A stretch of 64,000 bases of DNA from positions 1,562,001 through 1,626,000 of the forward strand of contig NZ_JBBPBZ010000002.1 in NCBI RefSeq assembly GCF_038070105.1, given 5' to 3'. Every line of letters begins with the position of its first letter. The first letter of the stretch is position 1. This document shows positions 17,640 through 26,235 of the stretch, piece after piece. The notes under the pieces are model-generated. The model searched no databases. It was not told the DNA's origin and worked only from the letters and a program-made list of their open reading frames with translations. Made by a program: the position numbers and the translations under genes. The DNA comes from Methylocystis sp. IM3. GTDB taxonomy: Bacteria > Pseudomonadota > Alphaproteobacteria > Rhizobiales > Beijerinckiaceae.

Positions 17640-18533
17640 TCACTCCAGGTCCTGACGCGGATCGTATCGCGTCGCAGGTTTCCAGCTTGAAAGAAACGCC
17701 TCCAATTCGGACTCCGGCTGGGCCGGCACCATGACTTTCAGCCTGACCAACTCGTCGCCCTTCCGGCCCCCGTGTGCAACGCCCTTGCCCTTCAGGCGAA
17801 GAACCGTGCCGGTATTCGATCCCTTCGGGATTTTCAAAAACACCTTGCCGCTGGGCGTCGGCGTTTTCACCTCGGCGCCCAGAGCGGCCTCTGTAATCGT
17901 GATCGGCAGTTCGAGATGAATGTCGTCGCCTTCCCTCGAGAAGAAGCGGTGCGGACGAATGGAAATCTCGATCAGCGCGTCGCCTGCTTCTCCCTCTCGG
18001 GGAGCCGGGGCGCCTTTGCCGCGCAGACGGAGGACCTGTCCGTCTTCAATGCCGGCGGGGATCGTGACATCCAGCGCGCCGCCCTGTGGCAGAACGATCT
18101 CCTTTTTCGCGCCGTTGACGGCGTCGAGGAAGTCGATCTCCAGCCGATAGTGCAGATCGGCGCCGCGCGCGCGCCGCGCTTCCTGCGCCCGCCGTCTCAG
18201 CAGTTCGGCGAAAATCTCATCCTCGGCGAAATCGGCGTAACCCGATTGCGTTTCATATTGGTGGCCCGACGCCCCCGCGTAATCGCGGTAATATCTGTGC
18301 TGCGGTCGTTCCGCGCCAGTGGCGTCGATCTCGCCGGCGTCGTAACGGCGCCGCCTGTCCGGATCGGAGAGAAAATCGTTGGCGCTCGAAACTTCCTTGA
18401 ATTTTTCCTCGGCGGTTTTGTCGCCGGGATTGAGGTCGGGATGAAGTTTCTTGGCGAGGCGCAGATAGGCTTTCTTGATGTCCTCGGGCGAAGCCGTCTT
18501 TGGAACGCCGAGCGTCTCGTAAGGATCTTTCAT
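17640..18533 (-). CDS. cbpA: Curved-DNA-binding/DnaJ-class co-chaperone CbpA
   Basis: J-domain co-chaperone of DnaK, 297 aa. The N-terminal J domain ([16 protein letters not shown] in [10 protein letters not shown]) is followed by a short linker with no DnaJ zinc finger, and two DnaJ C-terminal beta-domains (LRLRGKG in the first, [21 protein letters not shown], in parts, in the second). This layout is CbpA rather than DnaJ. ATG 18533 begins exactly at the J domain. It is followed by cbpM. Confidence 0.9.
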   Translation of the reverse strand: MKDPYETLGVPKTASPEDIKKAYLRLAKKLHPDLNPGDKTAEEKFKEVSSANDFLSDPDRRRRYDAGEIDATGAERPQHRYYRDYAGASGHQYETQSGYADFAEDEIFAELLRRRAQEARRARGADLHYRLEIDFLDAVNGAKKEIVLPQGGALDVTIPAGIEDGQVLRLRGKGAPAPREGEAGDALIEISIRPHRFFSREGDDIHLELPITITEAALGAEVKTPTPSGKVFLKIPKGSNTGTVLRLKGKGVAHGGRKGDELVRLKVMVPAQPESELEAFLSSWKPATRYDPRQDLE

Positions 18534-18631
18534 GGCCCGCAAGGATAGACGCGGCGCGCCACTGGTCAATCTCTCCGGTGCTCAGTCTGAGCGAAGACGG
18601 GCGCGTTTTCAGGCGCGCCCATCTCTCGTCC

Positions 18632-21600
18632 TCATTCGCCGGCGACGAGTTCGCATTCCGCGCCCTTGGCGCGCAGGCTCTGACAGAAGTCCGCGGCTTC
18701 GAGCGGGTTTGCGAAATCGGCGACCTCGATGACCCAGACGCTCTGGCCGTCTTTCTGCTTTTTGCCGATCTCCGGCTGGTGCGCGCCGATCAGGCCCGGG
18801 ACGCGCCTTTGCAGCTGGCGCCATTTGCCCCGCGCGCGCGCTTCGGTCGGCAGCGCGCCCAATCGCGCCGACATCCGCGGCGTGGCGGGTTGCGCGGCGG
18901 GCGCAGCCGCCGCAGCGGGGGCGGCCTTTTCCTCGGGCCGCGCCCCGGTCGCCGGCGCCGCGGGGGCTTGCGGGGCCGAGGCGGCGCTCGCGGCGGCGTC
19001 GACTTTCGGCTCGGGGCTCTCACTGGCCGCGGCGGCGGGCGGCGTCGCGGCGTCGGCGACGGGGCTTGCCGCGCCGTCGGCCGTGACCAGATGGCCCGTC
19101 CAGAGGAGCGCCGCGATTGCGCCGAGTCCAAGGGCTGTCGCGATCTGAGCAGCGGCCCGCCCCGACGCGTCCCGCTCCTGCGCTTGCGGCGCGGTAATTG
19201 CGGGAGCCCGGCTCTTCCCGAACGCATTCAGCCGTTCATTGAGCCGCGACAGGAAGGGCGTCGCTTTTGCCGCGCGCAGCGCAAGCTCCTTGTAGATCGC
19301 GAGCTTGGCGAGATCCTGAACGAACATCCAGGCGATGTTATAGGCCCAGACGAGGCCGATCAGCTCCCACGGCAGGGCAGGAACCAGCACGCCATAGGCG
19401 CACAGGAGAGCCGCTACAATCTGCGTCGCGACGATGGCCCAGAACAGCGCCGTTCCGGGGAAGGGCGGCATCCAGAACGGACCCTTCGTGCGGGTCACGA
19501 AGAGCATCAAATGCCCGCCGACGACAAGCTGCAGGAAGAGAATCGTTTGAAGGTGAGGCGCGTCGAGGTGCAGGACGTTCTGCCCGATGACGAGGAGCCC
19601 AAAACTTTGAACGACGGCGATGGCGCCCAGCACCGAAGAAACCACAAGCACTCGGTCCATCTGCCAGCGCACTGGAAGGCTCGGCACCCTCGCCCGGTCG
19701 AAGGCGATGGTCATGATCGGGATGTCATCGAGGAGGGCGAGCATGATGATCATCACCGGGGTCAAGGGGAAGAACCCGTAGACGATCGTCGCCAGCACGA
19801 TGAAGACCATGATGTCGAGCGTCATGGCGATGCGGTAGAGCGTGTAGCTCATCATCCGCTCGAAGATGCGCCGCGCCTCCTCTATGCCGCGGATGATGGT
19901 CGAGAGGCCGGGGGCCGTGAGAATGAGCGCGGCGGCGGCCCGCGCCGCGTCGGTCGCCCCGGAGACCGCGACGCCGATGTCTGCCTGTTTGAGCGCGGGG
20001 GCGTCATTCACGCCGTCGCCGGTCATGCCGACGATATGGCCGCGCTCCTGAAGCGCCTTCACGATCGCATATTTATGCTCGGGAAAGACGCGCGCGAAAC
20101 CATCGGCCGCCTCGATCCTTGCGGCGATGTCCGCGGGAATGTCGCCTTTGCCGATCCCGCTCTTGAACAAATCCGTCGCGGGCTGGATGCCTGTGCCGAG
20201 ACCCAGATCCGCCGCGATCTGCTGCGCAATGGCCACATCGTCGCCCGTGACCATCTTGACGCGTACGCCGTAGGCTTCCGCCTTCGCGATCGTCTCCTTG
20301 GAATCGGGGCGCGGCGGGTCGTAGAGGGGGATGAATCCCAGGAAGCGCCATGCGCCGCCGGCCTCCGTGCGCGCCACGCCGAGCGTGCGGAACCCCTTCG
20401 CCGCATAGGTGTCGACGGCTTTGTTCGCCGCCTCGAGATCGGCGCCCTCGAGTTTGGCGAGCGCCACGATGACCTGCGGCGCCCCCTTGGCCGCATGGAA
20501 AACGACGCCGTCCGGCCCCTTCACCGTCGCCTCGGTGCGCTTCGTGACCGGATCGAAGGGCTGGTAGGCGGTCTGCGTATAGGCTTTCAGCGCCGAGTCG
20601 TCATGCAGGCCGGCGAGCACGGCGAGATCGATCGGGTCGCGATCCTCGGCCTTGGAGGCGAGAGACGCAACGAGCAGCGCCTCCTTGGGATCGGCGCCCT
20701 TCCAGGGGCTGACCTCGCCGAGCGTCAGTTTGTTTTGCGTGAGCGTGCCGGTCTTGTCTGAGCAGAGGATCTCCATCCCCGCCATTTCTTCGATGGACTC
20801 GAGCCGCGACACGATCGCCTTTTCGCGCGCCAGCAACTTTGCGCCGAGCGCCATGGTGACCGAGAGAACCGCCGGCATCGCGACCGGCACAGATGCGACC
20901 AGCAGGATGAGCACGAATTCGGCGAGCCGGAGCACGTCGGCGCCGCGCGAAAGCTGGACCGCGATGAGGATCACGGCGAGAACGGCCGCCGCGGCAATCA
21001 GGAAATCGCCGATCCGCATGACGGCGGCCTGGAAATGCGAGGTCGCGCCCGCGCTCTGTACCAGCGAGGCCGTGCGGCCGAAGAAGGTGCGCGCGCCCGT
21101 TTCCGTCACAACCGCCTGAATCTCGCCCTGCTTGGCGATCGATCCGGAATAGAGCAGATCTCCGGGCTTCTTGGTCACGGGCAGGGACTCGCCCGTGAGC
21201 GCGGCCTGATCGACGCTGAGATAGTCGCCGGAGACGATGCGGGCGTCCGCCGGCACGACGTCGCCCAGGCGAATTCTCACGATGTCGCCGGGGACGATGT
21301 CCTTCGCGTCTATTTCGTTCCAGGCGCCGTCCCGCAGGACCTTGGCTTTCAGCGCCAGCGCGTTTTTGAGCGCCTGAAGGGCGTTCGACGCCTGGTGCTC
21401 CTCAAAAAACCCGAGCAGCGCGTTGAAGATCAGCAGCGCGAGAATGATGGAGAAATCGCCCCAGTCGTGCACGATCGCCGCCATGACCGCTGCGGCTTCG
21501 ATCATCCATGGGATCGGACCCCAGAAGAAGCGCAGGAAAAGAAGCCATGCGCTGGTTCTCTTTTCTTCGAGGGCGTTCGGCCCGTATTTAGCCAGCCTGT

Positions 21601-21700
21601 CGCCCGCCGCCTTCGCGTCTAGACCCTTGTGCGGGTCTGTTGACAAGGCCGCCAGAACCTCGGGAATGGGGGATTTGGATAAATCTACCGGCGCAACCAT
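18632..21700 (-). CDS. P3A-type H+-ATPase with C-terminal SPOR domain
   Basis: Predicted proton-pumping P-type ATPase of 1022 aa. About 850 residues match the plasma-membrane H+-ATPase group: actuator TGES (169-172), phosphorylation motif CSDKTGTLTQ (Asp315), hinge GDGVNDAPALKQADIG, and about ten membrane segments. After these come an extra hydrophobic segment (about 855-873), an Ala/Pro-rich linker (about 875-940), and an 80-residue C-terminal domain resembling SPOR (VWVIEVADFANPLEAADFC). SPOR domains bind denuded peptidoglycan, so this tail is expected to be periplasmic. The reading frame is continuous, with no sign of a frameshift. AGAGGG precedes ATG 21700. Ion specificity is inferred from the family. 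Confidence 0.88.
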   Translation of the reverse strand: MVAPVDLSKSPIPEVLAALSTDPHKGLDAKAAGDRLAKYGPNALEEKRTSAWLLFLRFFWGPIPWMIEAAAVMAAIVHDWGDFSIILALLIFNALLGFFEEHQASNALQALKNALALKAKVLRDGAWNEIDAKDIVPGDIVRIRLGDVVPADARIVSGDYLSVDQAALTGESLPVTKKPGDLLYSGSIAKQGEIQAVVTETGARTFFGRTASLVQSAGATSHFQAAVMRIGDFLIAAAAVLAVILIAVQLSRGADVLRLAEFVLILLVASVPVAMPAVLSVTMALGAKLLAREKAIVSRLESIEEMAGMEILCSDKTGTLTQNKLTLGEVSPWKGADPKEALLVASLASKAEDRDPIDLAVLAGLHDDSALKAYTQTAYQPFDPVTKRTEATVKGPDGVVFHAAKGAPQVIVALAKLEGADLEAANKAVDTYAAKGFRTLGVARTEAGGAWRFLGFIPLYDPPRPDSKETIAKAEAYGVRVKMVTGDDVAIAQQIAADLGLGTGIQPATDLFKSGIGKGDIPADIAARIEAADGFARVFPEHKYAIVKALQERGHIVGMTGDGVNDAPALKQADIGVAVSGATDAARAAAALILTAPGLSTIIRGIEEARRIFERMMSYTLYRIAMTLDIMVFIVLATIVYGFFPLTPVMIIMLALLDDIPIMTIAFDRARVPSLPVRWQMDRVLVVSSVLGAIAVVQSFGLLVIGQNVLHLDAPHLQTILFLQLVVGGHLMLFVTRTKGPFWMPPFPGTALFWAIVATQIVAALLCAYGVLVPALPWELIGLVWAYNIAWMFVQDLAKLAIYKELALRAAKATPFLSRLNERLNAFGKSRAPAITAPQAQERDASGRAAAQIATALGLGAIAALLWTGHLVTADGAASPVADAATPPAAAASESPEPKVDAAASAASAPQAPAAPATGARPEEKAAPAAAAAPAAQPATPRMSARLGALPTEARARGKWRQLQRRVPGLIGAHQPEIGKKQKDGQSVWVIEVADFANPLEAADFCQSLRAKGAECELVAGE

Positions 21701-21890
21701 TGCGGCCCTCTCTCGTTACGCGATGAATCCGGGGCCGAGGCAGGGTCCTCTGTCCCTGATCGAAGGCGCGCGGCCATGAAATGCTACTCACTGGACCGAG
21801 GAGCTCGGCCCGGTGGCGCGCCAAAAAGCAAATTCTCTCAAAATAGCCGGGTTGCGCCGCCGCGCCGGGATGGGGGCGGCGGCGCGTTTC

Positions 21891-22061
21891 TTACAGCCGC
21901 TTGAGAATATTGTATCCCACAAGACCGCCCAGCACGGCGCCCGCGGCGGCGGTGATGACGCCGGCCATGCCCGCGCCCGCCAGGCCGCCGAGCACCGCGC
22001 CGACCCCGGCGAAGATGTAGTGGTTAGCCTTGTTCTGAGTAGGATTGCCATCGCTGCTCAT
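21891..22061 (-). CDS. Small glycine-zipper membrane protein
   Basis: A 56-aa protein beginning MSSDGNPTQNKANHYIF and ending NILKRL. The middle (about residues 18-50) is two hydrophobic helices full of small-residue repeats (GVGAVLGGLAGAGMAG, then AAAGAVLGGLVGY), the glycine-zipper 2TM pattern. AAGGGAGT lies at a good distance before the ATG. Likely inserted in a membrane; role unknown. Confidence 0.75.
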   Translation of the reverse strand: MSSDGNPTQNKANHYIFAGVGAVLGGLAGAGMAGVITAAAGAVLGGLVGYNILKRL

Positions 22062-22096
22062 GACATACTCCCTTAGGCTACGTCGCAGGCCTCCGG

Positions 22097-22624
22097 TTAC
22101 TGTCCCTTGCCGCGTTTGACCGGGTGGAAGGGCGGCGGCGGAGTCACCGGCATATATTGCAGGCTGATGTTGCCGATGCCGGCGGAGACGTTCAGTCCTG
22201 TGCCGACCGACACGGAGATGGGCTGCAAGGAAATGGAATTGCCAGATCCGCCCACCAGGACGGCGCCGCCGACGCCGCCGCCGACCGCGACCGAGCCCTG
22301 GGCGCCCGCATAATCGCCGGCGAGATCGCCCGGGCCGACCTTGTTGGTCGCCGCCACCACGTTCCAGATCATTTCGCCGGGGCCGCTGATGCCGATATTC
22401 GCGCCGACATTGGTGAGACGGCCGACATAATGCTGGGGCGGCCCGGACAGGCCTTTATAGACGCAGTCGAGCGCCTGGTTCTCGATCAGGATCATCCCGA
22501 CCCCGCCCGAAAGGTGACACTGCAACATTCCGGCGGTCGCCGTCTGCCCGATCGCCGCGATTGGCGAAAGCGCCAAGCCGAAGAAAACGGCGGCGAAGAG
22601 AGGCGTGGTTTTCGAATTGTTCAT
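22097..22624 (-). CDS. DUF992 family secreted protein
   Basis: Exported protein of 175 aa: signal peptide (residues 1-30), then the DUF992 pattern AGMLQCHLSGGVGMIL with a second Cys in ALDCVYKG, followed by a Gly-rich strand-forming body and a Pro-rich, basic tail. DUF992 proteins are common in Rhizobiales and of unknown function. AGAGG precedes ATG 22624. The gene lies 35 bases upstream of the small glycine-zipper gene on the same strand. Confidence 0.8.
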   Translation of the reverse strand: MNNSKTTPLFAAVFFGLALSPIAAIGQTATAGMLQCHLSGGVGMILIENQALDCVYKGLSGPPQHYVGRLTNVGANIGISGPGEMIWNVVAATNKVGPGDLAGDYAGAQGSVAVGGGVGGAVLVGGSGNSISLQPISVSVGTGLNVSAGIGNISLQYMPVTPPPPFHPVKRGKGQ

Positions 22625-22646
22625 TTCAACCTCTTTGAAGCGATTT

Positions 22647-22991
22647 TCATTGGGCCGCCCAAGCGAGCGCGTCCCCGCGCCGGCTTTGAGCGAAGATTCG
22701 CAATTTACCACGCTCCCGAAATTGTTCAGCCTCGCTGACGGCGTCGTCCGCGACGACCAGCGCCCAATTGAAGAACTGAGCTGGCTCCGCCCCTGACGCC
22801 TTGTCCAGCGCCGAGACGATCTCTGAAAGGTAGCCGTCCAGGTCGGGGTCAACGAATACGATAAGGCCGCTTTGCTTTTGGGACTCAGCACGTGCCCGTT
22901 CGAGCGCCTGCGTGATGTCCTGGGCGATGACCGTGCCATTTGCGGTCAGGCCAAAGACGCCGATTGGAAGGCCAGCGACTACGTCCAGCAT
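22647..22991 (-). CDS. SpoIIAA-like (STAS-fold) protein
   Basis: Protein of 114 aa resembling the SpoIIAA-like family (PF11964): MLDVVAGLPIGVFGLTANGTVIAQD is the usual opening strand pair (shown here as MLDVVAGLP and GVFGLTANGTV), then a helix, FVDPDLDGY, WALVVADDA and a final LRIFAQS..GDALAWA. It ends a little earlier than most relatives. Expected fold is STAS; partner unknown. It precedes the DUF992 gene by 22 bases on the same strand. Confidence 0.6.
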   Translation of the reverse strand: MLDVVAGLPIGVFGLTANGTVIAQDITQALERARAESQKQSGLIVFVDPDLDGYLSEIVSALDKASGAEPAQFFNWALVVADDAVSEAEQFRERGKLRIFAQSRRGDALAWAAQ

Positions 22992-23213
22992 GTCTTCGCT
23001 TCCCTGGTCACGTTTGCGAATCGAGGCTGCGCCACACGATTGCAAAGAGGTCCATCTTCGCGTTACGAAACGGTCACTGACAGACAATAAGTACAATCTG
23101 AAACCGGTCAACGAAGGGCCTGCTCAGTTTGAGCATCGCCCTTCTTTCTTTGCTTGCCAAGGTTTCGCCGAAACGCAAAACTGAGCGGAGCACAGCGATG
23201 GAATGGCGATGAA

Positions 23214-24371
23214 ATGAGCGCGTCTGGCCGCGAAAGTTTTGCTACGTCCCGCGATCCCAAATGGATCGATATTTTCTGGAGAAACGCTCGAAAGAGCGGC
23301 GCAGATACGCAGGAGGAGGCGGAGCGCGACCATAACGCCATCGAACTCGCCATTCGGCTCAGTCTCATCGCCTTTCTCATCTACTGGACGGCGATCATCG
23401 TTTTCCCTTTCGCGCCGATCATCGCCTGGAGCGTGATCATGGCCGTCGCGCTCTATCCGGCCTTCGAATGGCTTTCCGCGCTGCTCGGCGGCAGACAGCG
23501 CATGGCGGCGACAACGATCACCTGCCTCAGCCTGCTGCTCGTCATCGGTCCCGTTACCTGGCTCGGCCTCGATCTGATCGAAGCTTCGACAAGCATGATC
23601 GAGGGCGCCAGTTCTGGAAAGCTCGCCATCCCACCGCCCAGCGAGTCGGTAAAGCAGTGGCCGCTCATCGGGGCGCAGCTTTACGACTTCTGGTCCCTGG
23701 CCTCGACGAACGTAAAAAGCGCGCTAGCCCCTCTTCTTCCGCAATTGAGGCCGCTCGGCGAAAAGCTGATCGAAGCGGTGAGCAGCGCCGGCGTCGGCAC
23801 TGTCAAATTTCTTGTGTCGGTCCTTGTCATGGGCTTCCTCTTTCTCTCCTCGCCCACTCTCGTCGGCACAGCGGAGAATCTCGCTGCGCGGATCGACAAA
23901 AGAAATGGCGTGCGCTTCGTCGAGCTTGCGGGCGCCACGATTCGCGCGGTGTCTCGCGGCGTGATCGGCATCTCCCTGTTGCAGGCGATCGTCGCGGGCG
24001 TCGGGATGTCTCTTGCAGCGGTGCCTGGCGCGAGCGTGCTGATGCTGCTCGTGCTCATCCTGGCGATCGTGCAGATCGGTCCCGGGTTGGTCACCGTGCC
24101 GGTAACCATATGGGCGTGGGCATATCTGCCCGTCGCTCCCGCGTTGGCGCTCACAATCTGCCTTGGCGCCGTGAGCCTTTCCGATGGTCTGGTCAAACCG
24201 TTCTTCCTGTCTCACGGGCTGACGACGCCGACCATCGTGACCTTCATCGGTGTCATAGGCGGGATACTGGCCCATGGAATCATAGGCCTTTTCGTCGGGC
24301 CGATCGTCGTCGCCGTCGCCTGGAATCTGGCGGATGCTTGGCTGCATTCCAAAGGCGTCGTTGCGGATTGA
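23214..24371 (+). CDS. AI-2E family transporter (YdiK/PerM-like)
   Basis: Polytopic inner-membrane protein of about 385 aa with roughly eight hydrophobic segments in the AI-2E/PerM arrangement: two at about residues 50-85, one near 105, then after a soluble loop several at about 205-370. The family pattern G...HGIIGLFVGPIVVAVAW is near the C-terminus. ATG 23214 is the likely start; its ribosome site is weak. Substrate unknown despite the family name; relatives include small-molecule exporters and Na+/H+ antiporters. Confidence 0.82.
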   Translation: MSASGRESFATSRDPKWIDIFWRNARKSGADTQEEAERDHNAIELAIRLSLIAFLIYWTAIIVFPFAPIIAWSVIMAVALYPAFEWLSALLGGRQRMAATTITCLSLLLVIGPVTWLGLDLIEASTSMIEGASSGKLAIPPPSESVKQWPLIGAQLYDFWSLASTNVKSALAPLLPQLRPLGEKLIEAVSSAGVGTVKFLVSVLVMGFLFLSSPTLVGTAENLAARIDKRNGVRFVELAGATIRAVSRGVIGISLLQAIVAGVGMSLAAVPGASVLMLLVLILAIVQIGPGLVTVPVTIWAWAYLPVAPALALTICLGAVSLSDGLVKPFFLSHGLTTPTIVTFIGVIGGILAHGIIGLFVGPIVVAVAWNLADAWLHSKGVVAD

Positions 24372-24383
24372 TCTACGGCGAAT

Positions 24384-25802
24384 TTATACGCGCAATGACG
24401 TCGGGTCTGGCTGGTCGCGGGGAGAGGTGTGACGCTGCTCGATATAAGGCTCGCCGCGTAACAGGCATGTGCGGATGTAATTGATGCTGGAGCGGAGCAT
24501 GAAATATTCGCCGGAGAGTTCCCTCGGCAATCGCAGGGCCATGGCCGTGCGCTCCATGGTGTTCAGCTGCGTGATATAGTTCTCCCGGTTGAATGGATCG
24601 AAGGAATAAGTGAGCTGGTTTTCCAGGGCCGCCAGCTTCCGATAGACCGCATTGATCTTGATGCGTCCCTGCTTGACGCGATAATCCAGGATCAGCTTGA
24701 TCGTGGGATATGACAGCAGGAACAGCGGAAAAAGGTAGAATGACATTCGGTTGAAGAATTCCGCGAGCCAAAAGGGGAGGAACCTCATCAGGAACGGCTC
24801 GCCATTTTTGTAGAAGATCTTTGCTTCCTCGCTTTCCTCGAGGTCGTCGTTTTTGAACGAAGGGAATTCGTGGCGCTTCTCGAAAAAGGCCTCCCTTCCG
24901 TTGACAGCTTGCGCCGCCGCCAGAAAGAGCATCTGAATGGCCGGGTGGACGGTCTCCTTGACGACAAGATCGGTCGTCGTCGCGACGATATGGGTATCCT
25001 GAGGGGGGAAGTTGCGGGCGAGATCGAGACCGCCCATCGGAACAGTCAACGCCTGCCAGTGACTCACCGCACGTGCATAGGCTGCCGCTCTGGCAAAATT
25101 CGCCAGTTGCAAATCGGGATTTCTGACCAGCGCGCGGATGATCTCCGAATCTACGCCGTCAACGAGAAGAACCGCGTCCAGATCATTCCGGTTTATCGCC
25201 GCGACCGCCTCGGCCAAAGGCATGACGACAAGATTCCGGGAGACCGGTTGCTTGTTGAGCGCAAGCAGACGCATCGCGGCCGCATAGGAGCCGCTCTCGG
25301 CGGGTCCGATAGCGATGCGGCGCTGGCCGAGCTCCATGAACTTCTGTAGCTTTCCATTATTATCGGAGCCGCGGAAGAACAGCCAGACTGGCGCGTAGTT
25401 GAGACTGCCCAGAGATCTGACGTTGGCGGCTGCTTGGGGATCGATGAGACCGGCCTGAATGAAGGCGGCGTCCACATCGCTTCCGGCGTCCGTTACGAGG
25501 CGGGCGTTCTCGAGCGCGCCCTGCGTCTGGCGGACTTCGAGTATTATCCCGCGCGCAGCGAAAAACTTCTTATATTTCTCCGCGAATGCGCTGTACGACG
25601 AGCCGGGAGCCCCTGCGGCCAGAACGACGCGGCCCGGCGGCGGCGGGTTCGAAAACAGCGCAATGCCCACAAGGGTCGCAGCAAGGGCGACGATAAGATA
25701 GCGATGTTCCAGTATGAGTTCGAAATCGCTGACGAGCTCTTCCCGGGCGGCTTTCGCGAGTGAATCGAGCTTTTCTTTGATTCCCGGTTCTCTTTTATTC
25801 AT
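24384..25802 (-). CDS. TAXI family TRAP-type binding protein, membrane-anchored
   Basis: Protein of 472 aa. An N-terminal membrane anchor (about residues 34-52) is followed by a periplasmic TAXI solute-binding domain (about 58-310; VVLAAGAPGSSYSAFAEKY at its start, RRIAIGPAESGSYAAAMRLL in the middle). A second membrane segment lies near 345-365, then a helical cytoplasmic tail of about 100 residues ends the protein. No DctQ/DctM (TRAP permease) gene is adjacent, so it may act as a sensor or scaffold rather than a classical transporter subunit. Confidence 0.8.
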   Translation of the reverse strand: MNKREPGIKEKLDSLAKAAREELVSDFELILEHRYLIVALAATLVGIALFSNPPPPGRVVLAAGAPGSSYSAFAEKYKKFFAARGIILEVRQTQGALENARLVTDAGSDVDAAFIQAGLIDPQAAANVRSLGSLNYAPVWLFFRGSDNNGKLQKFMELGQRRIAIGPAESGSYAAAMRLLALNKQPVSRNLVVMPLAEAVAAINRNDLDAVLLVDGVDSEIIRALVRNPDLQLANFARAAAYARAVSHWQALTVPMGGLDLARNFPPQDTHIVATTTDLVVKETVHPAIQMLFLAAAQAVNGREAFFEKRHEFPSFKNDDLEESEEAKIFYKNGEPFLMRFLPFWLAEFFNRMSFYLFPLFLLSYPTIKLILDYRVKQGRIKINAVYRKLAALENQLTYSFDPFNRENYITQLNTMERTAMALRLPRELSGEYFMLRSSINYIRTCLLRGEPYIEQRHTSPRDQPDPTSLRV

Positions 25803-25827
25803 AGGGCCCTGGCGGGTCGGTGCGCTC

Positions 25828-26187
25828 TTATTCGCGGGTCTGGTCTGACTGATCCGCCTTGCGCCAGTCGCGCAGGCCCTTCGATATCAGGAAAAACAGG
25901 GTCGCCGCGATGATGAAATAAACAAGAGCGATGATGAATTGCCCATAGCCGATCACAGCGCCGATCTGCTTGGCTTCACTATAGGTCATATCCTGATGAA
26001 TGCCCGGGGCGATCGGGATGAAGTAATCCGCCATGTCTCGTCCGTTGCCGGCGAAGTGGCTGATAAGCGGCATCAGTATATCGACGACGAGAGAGTCCAC
26101 GACCTTTACGAGCGCCAGGGCGAGGAGGATCGAGAGCGCCAGATCAACAACGCTGGACCCCGCGAGATAGTCCCTGATATTGCGCAT
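25828..26187 (-). CDS. MscL-like mechanosensitive channel family protein
   Basis: Small two-helix membrane protein of 119 aa that looks like a divergent large-conductance mechanosensitive channel: an N-terminal RDYLAGSSVVDLALSILLA helix, the VDSLVVDILMPLISHF segment typical of TM1 end, a periplasmic loop with an Asp-rich stretch, and a second helix GYGQFIIALVYFIIA (MscL normally reads G.F....I.F.I.A). ATG 26187 is favoured by purine-rich AGCAGG upstream; 26208 is an alternative. Located 25 bases upstream of the TAXI gene. Confidence 0.72.
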   Translation of the reverse strand: MRNIRDYLAGSSVVDLALSILLALALVKVVDSLVVDILMPLISHFAGNGRDMADYFIPIAPGIHQDMTYSEAKQIGAVIGYGQFIIALVYFIIAATLFFLISKGLRDWRKADQSDQTRE

Positions 26188-26235
26188 CCTGCTTTCTCTC
26201 CCGAACAACGGCGACTAGGCCTCATCTCTCGAGGG

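Noticed and set aside
18500..20761. Very long plus-strand open frame (over 750 codons) opposite the H+-ATPase
   Set aside because: It is a shadow of the GC-rich minus-strand gene: no domains, Arg-rich composition, and the minus-strand frame has full P-type ATPase motifs.
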